Part shown: positions 1 through 8,828 of the stretch, one piece after another | Layout: each line of letters opens with the position of its first letter | Numbering within the stretch: position 1 is the first letter of the stretch | From: Reyranella sp. | Lineage (GTDB): Bacteria > Pseudomonadota > Alphaproteobacteria > Reyranellales > Reyranellaceae | NCBI RefSeq assembly: GCF_004297405.1 | Contig: NZ_SCVC01000031.1 | Coordinates: 1-64,000, forward strand | Length of the DNA stretch: 64,000 nt | Direction of reading: 5' to 3' | Translations under genes and position numbers: made by a program | The notes under the pieces: model-generated | Database searches by the model: none | Told to the model about the DNA's origin: nothing | The model's input: the letters and a program-made list of their open reading frames with translations, nothing else

Positions 1-895
1 GCGGCTTCTCCGAGGACAGGATGATCTGCTTGTTCTGCTCGACCAGCGAGTTGAACGTGAAGAAGAACTCGTCCTGGCTCGCTTCCTTGCCGCAGATGAA
101 CTGCACGTCGTCGACCATCAATACGTCAACGTTGCGGAACAGTTCCTTGAACTGGCCTGTGTTCTTTGTGCGCAGCGCCTGGATGAAGCGGTTCACGAAG
201 CTCTCGGCCGTAAGATAGAGCACGCGCGTCTTGGGATCGCGCTCACGGATCGCGTGCCAGATCGCATGCATCAGATGCGTCTTGCCGAGTCCCACGCCAC
301 CGAAGATGTAAAGCGGGTTACGCTCCGGCAGCGGCAGGTCCTGTTCGGAGATGTTGCGCGCTGCGGCATAGGCGAACTCGTTGGGCTTGCCGACCACGAA
401 GTTGGCAAAGGTGTAGCGCGCTTCGGGACCTTGCGTGAGTTCTTCGTTGCCACGACCGATCGCCGGACCCATCCGCGGCATCGGCGGCTGGTAGTTGTGC
501 GAGGAGGGGACGGGCGGCACGGCGATGATGTCGCTCGGCCGACGCGGCGCCGGCGGCGGCACCAGGTTGACCTCGACGTTCATCACGTCGGTGTTCACCG
601 ACTGCCAGTAGGCGAGCACGCGGTCGCCGTAGTGGCGGCCGACCCAGTCCCGGACGAAGCGAGTCGGTGCATAGAGGCGCAGCTTGCCGGCCTTCAGTTC
701 ACCCAGTTCGACCTCGCCGAACCAGGTTTTGAACGCTTTATCGCCGATTTCCTTGCGTAGCCGGTCGCAGACGCGCACCCAATGCGCTTCGAGCTCCTTC
801 CGGCCCGCAGCTTCTTCCATATTTGCCCCCGCCACACTGTTGTCTTCGTATACTGCGTTCTTGTTGCCTTGAATCGGCGCTTGGATTCGGTTCAC
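1..895 (-). CDS. dnaA: chromosomal replication initiator DnaA (partial, C-terminal part outside window)
   Basis: DnaA is the AAA+ ATPase that binds DnaA boxes and opens the replication origin. The visible 298 codons contain an N-terminal domain I (W-x-x-V-C-D-R-L-R-K-E-I then F-K-T-W-F), a proline-rich linker, and the start of the AAA+ core. The core has the Walker A motif GGVGLGKTH and the Walker B motif VLMVDDVQF. The DNA-binding C-terminus lies beyond the window edge. I chose the GTG at 895 as start: it is preceded by GGAG at good spacing and overlaps the stop of the upstream rhodanese gene (GTGA). An in-frame ATG at 820 is an alternative that would shorten the protein by 25 residues but has no comparable ribosome-binding site. 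The product is certain; the start is likely. Confidence 0.95.
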   Translation of the reverse strand, partial: MNRIQAPIQGNKNAVYEDNSVAGANMEEAAGRKELEAHWVRVCDRLRKEIGDKAFKTWFGEVELGELKAGKLRLYAPTRFVRDWVGRHYGDRVLAYWQSVNTDVMNVEVNLVPPPAPRRPSDIIAVPPVPSSHNYQPPMPRMGPAIGRGNEELTQGPEARYTFANFVVGKPNEFAYAAARNISEQDLPLPERNPLYIFGGVGLGKTHLMHAIWHAIRERDPKTRVLYLTAESFVNRFIQALRTKNTGQFKELFRNVDVLMVDDVQFICGKEASQDEFFFTFNSLVEQNKQIILSSEKP

Positions 896-1356
896 GTCTG
901 TCTCCACGGAAGTCCCGCTGCCTTCCATCCCCCTGTCACGCCGCGCTTGGCTTGCGTATCCAGGGGCCCCTCAAAGCCGTCTGCCACATTGAGACACGTA
1001 CTGTAGCCGGCCGCGGTCATGGCTTTCGCCGCCGCGGCCGATCGAGCCCCACTCCTGCAAAGAAAGAGCAGCGGGGCCGACTTGTCCGCCAACGCACTCG
1101 AGAGTGCGGCGACGAATTCCGGATTGGGCTGCATGCTCGGGAAGACCTGCCATTCGACCAGCGCCGCCTTCTTGTCGAGCGTGGCGAGGTCGGGCAGGCC
1201 GACGAAGTTCCATTCGGCGCGCGTGCGCACGTCGATCAGAACCGCATCCTTATGTTCACTGAGAATCTTCCAGGCCACTGTCGGCGCTACGTCACCGGCG
1301 TAGCCGGCGGCGGAGGAGACTTCGTACGTGTCGGTGATCTTGTTGTCTTTCGACAT
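892..1356 (-). CDS. rhodanese-like domain protein
   Basis: This is a single-domain rhodanese of about 154 residues. It has a typical entry motif (L-I-D-V-R-T-R-A-E-W) and an active-site loop LCRSGARS that keeps the catalytic cysteine, so persulfide or thiosulfate chemistry is plausible. The substrate cannot be told from sequence. The frame is open up to 1422, but the ATG at 1356 begins the conserved region and follows a purine-rich stretch, so I prefer it. Its stop codon overlaps the GTG start of dnaA by 4 bp on the same strand, so the two genes are very likely co-transcribed and translationally coupled. No signal peptide is visible, so it should be cytoplasmic. Confidence 0.85.
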   Translation of the reverse strand: MSKDNKITDTYEVSSAAGYAGDVAPTVAWKILSEHKDAVLIDVRTRAEWNFVGLPDLATLDKKAALVEWQVFPSMQPNPEFVAALSSALADKSAPLLFLCRSGARSAAAAKAMTAAGYSTCLNVADGFEGPLDTQAKRGVTGGWKAAGLPWRQT

Positions 1357-1884
1357 GGCCCCCGCTCTTTGTTCGTCGAAGCGAGGCGCAGCCATGCGAG
1401 CCAGAGAATTGAAAGGCGACACACGACGCTACGAGGTGGACGATGAATGTTCAGCGAGCGTCACTTTGAAGGACGCTTCATCTTCTTCTTCTGTCGTCGA
1501 GCCTGCGAAGCGTAGTGGTTATGTCTCCCTCGTTCGTCTCTCTTGATGGAGAGGAATCCCCCCGTCTCCATCTGGCTCGCGTTGCAGCGCCCCACGCCCC
1601 TTCGCGATGGGGCGACTCTTATCCAGACTCCCTCGTGTGCGCAAACGATTCACTCGCTGAACACCGCACGCTATTCAGACTCTTCGCAAGGTGAGTCGAT
1701 TGACAAGCGTTGTGATTCGATTCTCCGCAACGCTCGACACGACGCGTCGCTCAACATGTAGCGGCGATGGACGCGCGCTCTCCGATAAATCCGAATCGTA
1801 TGTCGTTCGGCCAATCGACGACCAAACGTTCATCGTCGCAAAGCGGCAAAAAATTTTTCGACGAGAATCTTTCGAAGATGTTCG
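1357..1884. other. non-coding leader region upstream of the rhodanese-dnaA pair
   Basis: About 530 bp lie between the rhodanese start and the rpsT terminator with no credible gene; the open frames here look like chance. It should hold the promoter and leader of the rhodanese-dnaA transcript. Two things stand out. One is an inverted repeat, GATGGAGA at 1545-1552 and TCTCCATC at 1565-1572. The other is a degenerate DnaA-box-like word, TTATCCAGA, at 1619-1627 (one mismatch to TTATCCACA). I could not find a convincing -35/-10 pair on the minus strand. Confidence 0.5.
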
Positions 1885-1918
1885 GAAAAAAGAAAACGCC
1901 GCTCGTGAGAGCGGCGTT
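1885..1918 (-). terminator. intrinsic terminator of rpsT
   Basis: A perfect 10-bp stem (AACGCCGCTC / GAGCGGCGTT, 1895-1904 and 1909-1918) with a 4-nt loop is followed, on the minus strand, by the T-rich run TTTTCTTTTTT. It lies 31 bp past the rpsT stop codon and separates rpsT from the rhodanese-dnaA unit. Confidence 0.93.
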
Positions 1919-1949
1919 CAGCATCTCTGAATTCCGAGTGCGAGAAAGA

Positions 1950-2213
1950 TCAGGCCATCGCCTTGATGCGCGCCGAGAGACGAGACACGCGACGCGATGC
2001 GGCGTTCTTCGTGACGATGCGCTTGATGGCACCGCGCTGGATCTCCGGCTGAGCGGCGCGCAGGGCTTCCTGGGCGGCCTTCTTGTCACCCGACTTGATG
2101 GCCTCTTCGACCTTCTTGACCGAACCGCGCACGCGGCTGCGGCGGGCCGTATTCACGGCGGTGCGGCGCTCGGTCTGGCGGGCGCGCTTCTCGGCCGACT
2201 TGTGATTAGCCAT
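1950..2213 (-). CDS. rpsT: 30S ribosomal protein S20
   Basis: This is an 87-residue, lysine- and arginine-rich protein starting [13 protein letters not shown], the classic S20 N-terminus, with the expected alpha-helical basic composition and a full-family length. S20 binds the 5' domain of 16S rRNA early in small-subunit assembly. The gene has its own near-consensus promoter upstream, a good ribosome-binding site (AAAGAGGA) and an intrinsic terminator downstream, so it looks monocistronic. Its position next to dnaA and mutM is the usual alphaproteobacterial arrangement. Confidence 0.98.
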   Translation of the reverse strand: MANHKSAEKRARQTERRTAVNTARRSRVRGSVKKVEEAIKSGDKKAAQEALRAAQPEIQRGAIKRIVTKNAASRRVSRLSARIKAMA

Positions 2214-2241
2214 TTAATCCTCTTTCCCTCGGAAGGGCGCG

Positions 2242-2270
2242 CTTATACGGGCCGTGGCAAGGCGGGTCAA
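2242..2270 (-). promoter_or_regulatory. sigma-70 type promoter of rpsT
   Basis: On the minus strand, TTGACC (2270-2265) and TATAAG (2247-2242) are separated by exactly 17 bp. The first matches the -35 consensus in five of six positions, and so does the second for the -10. It lies about 30 bp before the rpsT start codon. Confidence 0.8.
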
Positions 2271-2300
2271 GCGCCGGTCCAACGGGCCAAAACCGCGCAA

Positions 2301-3083
2301 TCACCTGTGTTTCCAGGCCGGTTTCCGCTTTTCGGCGAAGGCGGCCATGCCTTCGGACCGATCATCGAAGGCAAAGGTCGCATGGAAGGTGCGACGTTCG
2401 AAGCGAACGCCCTCGGCCAGAGTGGTCTCGAAAGCACGATTGACGGCCTCTTTTGCGACCATCGTGGCCGGCAGCGACATGCCGGCGATCTTTTCGGCCG
2501 TCGCCAGAGCCTCGTCCATGAGCTGGGCGAGCGGCACGATCCGGCTCACCAGGCCGCAGCGCTCGGCTTCCGCTGCATCCATCATGCGACCTGTCAGGAC
2601 GAGGTCCATGGCCTTGGATTTGCCGACGAAGCGCGGCAGGCGCTGGGTACCGCCGGCGCCCGGGATCGTGCCCAGGGTAATCTCGGGCTGGCCGAACTTG
2701 GCGTTGTCGGCGGCGATGATGAAGTCGCACATCATGGCCATCTCGCAGCCACCGCCCAGCGCATAACCCGCGACCGCGGCGACGATGGGCTTGCGCACGT
2801 GGCTCACCTTCTCCCAGCCGACGGTGATGAAGTCCTGAAGGAAAACGTCCTGATAGGACTTGTCCTTCATCTCCTTGATGTCGGCGCCGGCGGCGAAAGC
2901 CTTCTCGCTGCCGGTCAGGATCATGCAGCCGATCCCGGGATCGGCCTCGAATGCATCCAGCGCCAGGCCGAGTTCGCGCACCAGGTCAGCGCAAAGCGCA
3001 TTCAACGCCTTCGGGCGGTTCAGGCGGATGATGCCGACCCGGCCCTTGGTCTCGGTCTGGATGTTCTCGTATGCAGCCGCCAC
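2301..3083 (-). CDS. enoyl-CoA hydratase/isomerase (crotonase family)
   Basis: A 260-residue crotonase-fold protein. It has the oxyanion-hole region [11 protein letters not shown] and the G-Y-A-L-G-G-G-C-E motif. The two acidic residues typical of true enoyl-CoA hydratases are present (the E in GGGCE and the E in F-G-Q-P-E-I-T-L-G). It therefore probably hydrates short-chain 2-enoyl-CoA in beta-oxidation in the cytoplasm. The length is normal for the family. It lies between mutM and rpsT, an arrangement often conserved in Alphaproteobacteria without an obvious functional reason. The exact physiological substrate is unknown. Confidence 0.93.
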   Translation of the reverse strand: MAAAYENIQTETKGRVGIIRLNRPKALNALCADLVRELGLALDAFEADPGIGCMILTGSEKAFAAGADIKEMKDKSYQDVFLQDFITVGWEKVSHVRKPIVAAVAGYALGGGCEMAMMCDFIIAADNAKFGQPEITLGTIPGAGGTQRLPRFVGKSKAMDLVLTGRMMDAAEAERCGLVSRIVPLAQLMDEALATAEKIAGMSLPATMVAKEAVNRAFETTLAEGVRFERRTFHATFAFDDRSEGMAAFAEKRKPAWKHR

Positions 3084-3117
3084 TGGATGTCCTCCTCGCG
3101 TGTCGACCGCACTTAAG

Positions 3118-3957
3118 CTAGCGCTGGCAGCGGACGCAATAGAAGGTCGACCTCCCGGCCTGCACCAACCGCCTCACGGTATTGCCGCAGCCGCGTGTCG
3201 GACAGGCGATGCCGGCGCGGTCGTAGACATTGAAGCGGGTCTGGAAATAGCCGAGCTCGCCGCCGGGCTGGATGTGATCGCGTAGCGTCGAGCCACCGTC
3301 TTCGATCGACCGGCTGAGCACACGCTTGATTGCCGCAACCAGACGATCGGCCCGCTCACCTTGCACAGTGTGTGCGGATCGGCGTGGTGAGATGCCCGCC
3401 AGGAACAGGGCTTCGCAGGCGTAGATGTTGCCGACTCCGACCAGGGTTTTCTGATCGAGCAATGCGGCCTTGATCGGCGTCTTGCGACCGGCGAGTCGCA
3501 GGGCGAGCATCGCGCCATCGAAAGTCTCGTCCAGCGGCTCGGGACCAAGTCCTTTGAAGAGCTTGTGTTGGGGTACGGCGTCGTCGGCGACCAGCAGCAT
3601 GAGGCCGAAGCGGCGGGCGTCGTTGAAACGAACCTGCCAGCCGTCGTCGATGTCGAACACAACGTGATCGTGCCGGTCGAGCGGATGGCTAGCCGCACTT
3701 GCCGCATCGTGCAGCGTCATGCGGCCCGACATGCCGAGATGGGCGATCAGGGTCTGGCCATCGTCGAGGCGAATCAGCAGGTATTTGGCACGTCGGTCGA
3801 TGGCGCTAACGGTCCGGCCTTCGACCCGGGCGGCGAACTTCGAAGGCAGGGGGACCCTGAGGTCGCGGCGGCGCTGCTGCAGACGCACGATCTGACGGCC
3901 GACCAGCCGCGGCAGCAATCCTCGTCGGACGGTTTCGACCTCGGGAAGTTCAGGCAT
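3118..3957 (-). CDS. mutM: formamidopyrimidine-DNA glycosylase (Fpg/MutM)
   Basis: MutM removes 8-oxoguanine and formamidopyrimidines from DNA and cleaves the abasic site. The mature N-terminus [10 protein letters not shown] supplies the catalytic proline and glutamate. The helix-two-turn-helix region is followed by a C-terminal zinc finger with C-x4-C and C-x2-C pairs ending in C-V-R-C-Q-R. I moved the start to the ATG at 3957, because Pro2 must follow the initiator; a longer open frame reaches 4008. This ATG overlaps the end of yggS by 8 bp (ATGCCTGA), pointing to translational coupling. The length of 279 residues is normal. Confidence 0.97.
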   Translation of the reverse strand: MPELPEVETVRRGLLPRLVGRQIVRLQQRRRDLRVPLPSKFAARVEGRTVSAIDRRAKYLLIRLDDGQTLIAHLGMSGRMTLHDAASAASHPLDRHDHVVFDIDDGWQVRFNDARRFGLMLLVADDAVPQHKLFKGLGPEPLDETFDGAMLALRLAGRKTPIKAALLDQKTLVGVGNIYACEALFLAGISPRRSAHTVQGERADRLVAAIKRVLSRSIEDGGSTLRDHIQPGGELGYFQTRFNVYDRAGIACPTRGCGNTVRRLVQAGRSTFYCVRCQR

Positions 3958-4633
3958 GCACGGGCAAGGGTGGCCGGGCCCCGAAGAGCGCACTGCCAAC
4001 GCGGACATGCGTGGCGCCCAGCCGCACCGCCGTCTCGTAATCGGAACTCATGCCCATGCTGAGTTTGGCGAGACCGTTGCGTGCGGCCATCTTCGCCAGC
4101 AACGCGAAATGCAAAGCGGGTTCTTCATCGACGGGCGGGATGCACATCAGTCCGACGACCGGCAGCTGATGCTGGTCACGACAGGCTGCGACGAAAGCAT
4201 CGAGGTCCTTGGGCAGGATTCCGGCTTTCTGCGGCTCCTCGCCGGTATTGACCTGGATGTAGCAGGCTGGCTGCCGACCCAGTCGCTCCATTTCCTTCGC
4301 CAGCGCGACGGCAAGCTTCTCGCGATCGACAGACTGTATGACATCGAACAGTGCAACGGCGTCACGCGCCTTGTTGGTCTGCAACGGGCCGATCAGGTGC
4401 AGTTCGAGATCGGGCCAGGCGGCCTTGAGCTCGGGGAACTTGCCCTGCGCTTCCTGCACGCGATTCTCGCCGAAGATACGATGGCCGACGTCAAGCAATT
4501 CGCGCACGCGGTCGGCGCCATGCGTCTTGGAGACTGCCACCAGGGTGACGTCGGCCGGGTTGCGGTTGGCGGCTTGAGCCGCTTCGGCGATGCGGCGGGA
4601 CACTTCCGCCAGACGGTCAGCCCCTTCACTCAT
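3950..4633 (-). CDS. yggS: YggS-type pyridoxal phosphate homeostasis protein
   Basis: A 227-residue protein with the PLP-lysine motif V-A-V-S-K-T-H near residue 35, the G-E-N-R-V-Q-E motif, H-L-I-G-P-L-Q-T-N-K and a C-terminal S-M-G-M-S-S-D-Y. All are diagnostic of the YggS/PROSC family. Members bind PLP as a single-domain TIM barrel without a known enzymatic reaction and buffer PLP levels in the cytoplasm. It is placed just upstream of mutM on the same strand, with overlapping ends. The start ATG at 4633 gives the normal family length. Confidence 0.94.
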   Translation of the reverse strand: MSEGADRLAEVSRRIAEAAQAANRNPADVTLVAVSKTHGADRVRELLDVGHRIFGENRVQEAQGKFPELKAAWPDLELHLIGPLQTNKARDAVALFDVIQSVDREKLAVALAKEMERLGRQPACYIQVNTGEEPQKAGILPKDLDAFVAACRDQHQLPVVGLMCIPPVDEEPALHFALLAKMAARNGLAKLSMGMSSDYETAVRLGATHVRVGSALFGARPPLPVHA

Positions 4634-4671
4634 TGGCCTGCACTCATTGCTTTACACCCGTAACCCTACAC

Positions 4672-6027
4672 TCACTGGTCGAGCCCGGCGCGCGCCAGCA
4701 GCGCCTCGTCATTGTCGGGATTGGCAGCCAACGCGGCATCCAGCGTCTCGCGCGCCTTGTCGCGATCGCCGAGGGCTGCGAGGCAGAGACCGTAGTTTAC
4801 CAGTAGTCGGGCGTCGCCCGGCAGAACGCGCAGCGCGTGTTCGTGGTGCGATCGTGCCTCGGCGGCGCGACCTAGCGCGACCAGCACGCGGCCAAAGTTG
4901 GTGAGCACGAAGGGATCGTCCGGCGTGGTCTTGGCCGCGCGCTTCAATGCCCGCCGCGCCTCGTCGAACCGTTCCAGGCCCATCAGGGCCAAGCCCTCGT
5001 TGTTGAGGGCGCGGGAATCGCGCGACGAGATCTTCAGATAAGGCGCCAGCACGGCCAGCGCCTCCTCGAAGCGTTTGGCCTCGATATGGAGAATCGAAAG
5101 CTGCAGCACGGCGTGCCGATCCGACGGATTGCGGGCAATGAGCTGCTTCAGCAGCTCGATCGCCTGGTCGGCCTTGCCCGCTGCAGCTTGCGCCAGCGCC
5201 AACGTGCGGTAGCCCGGACCAAAGGTCGGATCGAGGTCCAGCGCCTTCTGGATCGGCGGGATCGCATCGCTCGGACGGCCTGCGAAATGCAGGATGTAGC
5301 CCAGCGCGTGATTGATCGTCGGGCTCGACGGCGCCAGTTCGAGGGCCCGGCCGGCTTCGGCAATGGCTTCGTCGTGATGGCCAAGGGCGGAGAGCGACAG
5401 CGCCCGGTCGCCGAGGATCTGGCCGCGGCGGGCGGCATCGTCGCCGGCATCGGCCAGTGCCATGTCCAGGACTTCGATCGCCGCGGAGGGCTGATTCAGA
5501 CGATAGAGCGCATAGCCCAGCATGTTGCGCGCACGCGCCTGCAGCGGCTTCAGCGCTTCGCCCTGGTGCTCGTTGATGGCGCGGTCGACGTTGCTCACGA
5601 ATTCCGACAGCTCGCGCTCGGCCGCAGCGTAGCGCTCCTGGTCCATATGGATCGAGGCCAGCGCCAAACGCGCTTCGACATGAGTCGGCGCCTGGCGGAT
5701 GGTATCGCGGAAACGGCGCGCTGCTTCATCGAGGTTGCCCAGCCGGCGCGACACCAGGCCGAGATTGTAGAGCAGCATCGGCTCCCTGGGGTCCTTCGCC
5801 ACGGCCTTGCGCCACAGGCCTTCCGCTTCCTGCAGGGCACCGCGCTGCGACAGGCAGACCGCAAGGTAGTGAAGGATGTCGGGCCGTTCGCCGTGACGAC
5901 CCAGGGCACCCCGAAACAGCGGCTCGGCGCGATCGAACCAGCCGGCGCGCAAAAACTGCAGGCCGGTCTGCAGATCGGGGTCGGGTTGAGGTTGGGCGTT
6001 GGGCCGAGGAGGGGGAGCGATGGCCAT
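4672..6027 (-). CDS. tetratricopeptide-repeat protein
   Basis: A 451-residue protein composed almost wholly of TPR units (repeated A-x-x-x-Y/F-x-x-A-L and D-P/N-P patterns) from about residue 15 to the C-terminus. No signal peptide, transmembrane segment or catalytic domain is visible, so it is probably a cytoplasmic scaffold for protein-protein contacts. A proline-rich N-terminus precedes the repeats. It is divergent from the Smr gene at 6076 and runs in the same direction as yggS, 38 bp before it. Function cannot be assigned from sequence. Confidence 0.85.
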   Translation of the reverse strand: MAIAPPPRPNAQPQPDPDLQTGLQFLRAGWFDRAEPLFRGALGRHGERPDILHYLAVCLSQRGALQEAEGLWRKAVAKDPREPMLLYNLGLVSRRLGNLDEAARRFRDTIRQAPTHVEARLALASIHMDQERYAAAERELSEFVSNVDRAINEHQGEALKPLQARARNMLGYALYRLNQPSAAIEVLDMALADAGDDAARRGQILGDRALSLSALGHHDEAIAEAGRALELAPSSPTINHALGYILHFAGRPSDAIPPIQKALDLDPTFGPGYRTLALAQAAAGKADQAIELLKQLIARNPSDRHAVLQLSILHIEAKRFEEALAVLAPYLKISSRDSRALNNEGLALMGLERFDEARRALKRAAKTTPDDPFVLTNFGRVLVALGRAAEARSHHEHALRVLPGDARLLVNYGLCLAALGDRDKARETLDAALAANPDNDEALLARAGLDQ

Positions 6028-6075
6028 GGCTGGCTGTGTAGACCCGCCTCACGGGCAAGGCTACACCGAAAACCC

Positions 6076-6648
6076 ATGGTCAAAGACGCCGACCTTTTCG
6101 CCGCGGCGATGGCCGACGTGAAGCCGCTCGACAAGAAGCGGCGGACCGCGAGCCTTGTTGCGCGTGTCGTTCCGAAGCCCAAAGCCGAGGGACCAACGAA
6201 GCTCAAGGCGAGGTCTCTTCCTTCCGCATCGCTCAAGGCGGCAAAGGCGCCGGAGCTGAGCACCGACGACCGGACATTCGACCGTGATGTTTCACGCGCC
6301 CTGTCGCGACGCCGGCTGTCGCCCGAAGCCTCGCTCGATCTGCATGGCATGACGCTCGCCGCTGCCGAGCAGGCCGTCGGTCGGTTCCTAGAACGCGCCA
6401 CGGCCCGCGATTTGAGGGTCGTGCTTATCGTGACGGGCAAAGGCCTGCGCAAGGAAAGCGGCCGCCTGATCGGCGGCCGCATCCGGTCGGAATTCGTGGG
6501 CTGGCTGAATCGCGCCGATAACCGAGCGTACGTGCGGGCGGTGCGCTCCGCCCACGCCCATCATGGCGGCAGCGGCGCTTTCTACCTGCTGCTGCGCCGC
6601 CGCTCCTCGGCCAAGAGCCGTTCCTTGCGCGCCACGCCCCAGCGATAG
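6076..6648 (+). CDS. Smr domain protein (MutS2-type endonuclease-like)
   Basis: A 190-residue protein. The N-terminal half is basic and low-complexity, and the C-terminal half is an Smr domain with the hallmark L-D-L-H-G-M (residues about 89-94) and the later motif T-G-K-G (L-I-V-T-G-K-G-L). Stand-alone Smr proteins can be nicking endonucleases, and in Alphaproteobacteria they are often annotated as DNA mismatch repair protein MutS-like. I chose ATG 6076; the open frame continues far upstream only as the antisense shadow of the TPR gene. The 3' end overlaps the convergent ada gene by 67 bp. Confidence 0.88.
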   Translation: MVKDADLFAAAMADVKPLDKKRRTASLVARVVPKPKAEGPTKLKARSLPSASLKAAKAPELSTDDRTFDRDVSRALSRRRLSPEASLDLHGMTLAAAEQAVGRFLERATARDLRVVLIVTGKGLRKESGRLIGGRIRSEFVGWLNRADNRAYVRAVRSAHAHHGGSGAFYLLLRRRSSAKSRSLRATPQR

Positions 6649-7718
6649 CCGGTGAGAGCGCCGCTGGCGCCGACCGCGCGGTGGCAGGGGATGACGACGG
6701 CCGCCTGGTTGGTGGCACAGGCCCGGCCGACAGCGCGGGCCGACTTGGGCTCACCGATATGGCGGGCAATCTCGCCATAGGTCCGGGTCTCACCGGCCGG
6801 GATCTCCGTCAGGGCCTTCCAGACCTTCCACTGGAAGGCCGTGCCCACGATGTCGAGCGGCACGTCGGGGGCGTCGAGCGCCGATGGCTTGCGGCCATAG
6901 AGCCGCGACAGCACGCCTTTGACGCGTGCGCTCAAGCCCTCGTCGTCGCGCTCGATCTCGGCAGCAGGGAAATCCTGCTTCAGGCTTTTCTCCAGCGCAC
7001 GGTCATCGTCGCCCAGGAACACCGCGGCGATGCCCTTCTGCGTCGCCGCCACCAGGACGCGGCCGTAGTCGGAGTCGACGGTTGTGTAATCGATGTGCGC
7101 ACCTGCGCCGCCCTTGGCATAGGTCGCCGGCGTCATGCCCAGCGCACGGTCGCTGCTTTCATAGACCCGGCTCGGCGAGCCGTAGCCTGCGCCATAGATT
7201 GCGTCGGCGACGCTCGAGCCGTCGCGCAGGGCGCGGCGGAAGCGTTGGCGCTTGCGGGCGATCAGCCAGTCGCGCGGATTGACGCCCAGCTCGGCCAGGA
7301 AGCGCTTGCTCAGCGCACCGCTCGACAGGCCAACTTTGCGGGCGACCTCGGCCAGCGATGGCGGGCTGTCAGCATCGCCGGCATCGAACAGTTCGCAGGC
7401 CCGCGCCACTGGCCGGCTGAGGCCGAGATCGGCCCGCCAGTCGCGCGGCTTGCAGCGCTTGCAGGCGCGGAAGCCTGCGGCCTCCGCTGCCTCCGGCGAG
7501 GCATGGAAGGCGACGTTGGCGCGCAACGGTGGTCGTGCCGCGCACGAAGGCAGGCAAAAGACCCCGGTCGTCTTCACCGAGAACCAGAACCGGCCATTGT
7601 AGGCCCGGTCGCGTCGCTGGACGGCCTGCCAGCAGGTGTCCGGGTCGGGGAGGCCCAAATCGGGCAGGATTGAAGTGGCGAGGGCCACGGCGGGGAATGA
7701 GAGTGAGTGTTGGGTCAT
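6582..7718 (-). CDS. ada: bifunctional Ada protein: transcription activator and O6-methylguanine-DNA methyltransferase
   Basis: Domains in order are as follows. First comes the Ada zinc-binding methyl-phosphotriester acceptor domain, with F-C-L-P-S-C followed by C-K-R-C-K-P (the four zinc cysteines). Next is an AraC-type helix-turn-helix (around S-G-A-L-S-K-R-F, R-K-R-Q-R-F-R-R-A-L), and last the MGMT domain with the acceptor site I-P-C-H-R-A. Canonical PCHRV has Val where this has Ala, a tolerated change. It repairs alkylated DNA and, once methylated at the N-terminal cysteine, should activate adaptive-response genes. I prefer the ATG at 7718 over 7745. The length of about 378 residues is close to E. 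coli Ada (354). Confidence 0.93.
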   Translation of the reverse strand: MTQHSLSFPAVALATSILPDLGLPDPDTCWQAVQRRDRAYNGRFWFSVKTTGVFCLPSCAARPPLRANVAFHASPEAAEAAGFRACKRCKPRDWRADLGLSRPVARACELFDAGDADSPPSLAEVARKVGLSSGALSKRFLAELGVNPRDWLIARKRQRFRRALRDGSSVADAIYGAGYGSPSRVYESSDRALGMTPATYAKGGAGAHIDYTTVDSDYGRVLVAATQKGIAAVFLGDDDRALEKSLKQDFPAAEIERDDEGLSARVKGVLSRLYGRKPSALDAPDVPLDIVGTAFQWKVWKALTEIPAGETRTYGEIARHIGEPKSARAVGRACATNQAAVVIPCHRAVGASGALTGYRWGVARKERLLAEERRRSSR

Positions 7719-7791
7719 GGCGCCATCAAAGCACCTTGACCCCAAACTGCTCTATCCGGCGTCGGCCGGCAATTCCCACCCTGGAGGGCCT

Positions 7792-8658
7792 TCAGGAATC
7801 CAGGAAAGGCACGATGATCGGCAGCAGAAGGTCGGTGCGGTAGAGGATGTTGAAATGGGTCGCCCCCGGCAGGATGGCAAGCTGTGAGGCCGGCAGGCCC
7901 GCCATGCCGCCGTCCGGCCGGGCGCCGCCCAGCAGCCGGAACAGCTCGATCATGGATTCCGGCCGAAACAGGTCGGCATCGCCGGCGATCAGCAGGGTCG
8001 GCGCCTTGATCGACTGGACCTTGGCGTCGGGCCAGTCGGTCGAGGACAGCATCAGTTGCTTCATCTTCTCGACGAAGACCGGCCAGCGCTTCGGGTCAGG
8101 CGCGGTCTCGAGATAGGCCTTCTCCATCGGCGTGCCGGTGAAGCCCTGTACCGTCATGCCCGGCCACATGGCCCGGATTGAGGGATAGTAGGCGTCCATT
8201 TTGTGATGCGAAGAGATGACCACCAGCTTGGCGACGAGCTGCGGCTGGTCCGCAGCAATGCGCAGGGCAACGCCGCCACCCATGCTGAAGCCCAGGATAT
8301 CGGCTTTCTCGATACCGAGCTGCTTCAGGAGAGCCGTCACGTCGGCCGCCATCTGGTCGAGGCTGAGCGGGCGGTCGAGGTCGGCAGTACGGCCGTGGCC
8401 TTCGAGGTCGACCGCGATGACCTGCCGGTTCTTGGCCAGCGCTGGCAGGATCGGCCCCATGGCCTCGATCGTCATGAAGCCGCCGTGCAGGACCAGCAGC
8501 GGCCGGTTCTTGGCCTGGGGTTGGGCCTGCCCGTGGAGCTGATAGTAGAGCTTGAGGCTCCTGATATCGGCGTACTTGCCATTACCGGTCTTGCTTTGGG
8601 CAAGCGTAATCGCTGGCGCGAGCAGGGCAGCGGCCAGGAAGAGGACGTGTTTCAGCAT
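7792..8658 (-). CDS. secreted alpha/beta hydrolase
   Basis: A 288-residue alpha/beta-hydrolase fold protein with an N-terminal signal peptide (M-L-K-H-V-L-F-L-A-A-A-L-L-A-P-A, ending at a T-L-A-Q site). The nucleophile elbow is G-F-S-M-G-G, the oxyanion motif is L-H-G-G-F, and there is a late acid region (A-G-D-A-D) and a catalytic histidine (G-A-T-H-F). It should act in the periplasm or outside on an ester or lactone; the substrate is unknown. I use the ATG at 8658 because the signal peptide begins there; the frame upstream to 8757 is unlikely to be translated. It stands 74 bp upstream of ada on the same strand. Confidence 0.88.
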   Translation of the reverse strand: MLKHVLFLAAALLAPAITLAQSKTGNGKYADIRSLKLYYQLHGQAQPQAKNRPLLVLHGGFMTIEAMGPILPALAKNRQVIAVDLEGHGRTADLDRPLSLDQMAADVTALLKQLGIEKADILGFSMGGGVALRIAADQPQLVAKLVVISSHHKMDAYYPSIRAMWPGMTVQGFTGTPMEKAYLETAPDPKRWPVFVEKMKQLMLSSTDWPDAKVQSIKAPTLLIAGDADLFRPESMIELFRLLGGARPDGGMAGLPASQLAILPGATHFNILYRTDLLLPIIVPFLDS

Positions 8659-8828
8659 GTCGGCACTCCGGGATTGCGATCGAATGTCCCTAGGACGTAC
8701 GAGCGATCCGAAAGCCGACAGGCTTGTCCGATTTTTTGAAGGGACCCGGCCACGCAAGGATCACCGGAGGAAAGGGAGACTCCCTCCGACGATCAATGGC
8801 GTGTTTCCAGGGGCCCTAGAGGGCGCGC

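Noticed and set aside
1696..1730. TTGACA on the plus strand in the dnaA leader region
   Set aside because: No -10 element at a suitable distance and no plus-strand gene downstream to be served.
5086..6075. Long open frame upstream of the Smr gene
   Set aside because: It is the antisense shadow of the TPR gene on the minus strand; Smr-like sequence begins only after the ATG at 6076.
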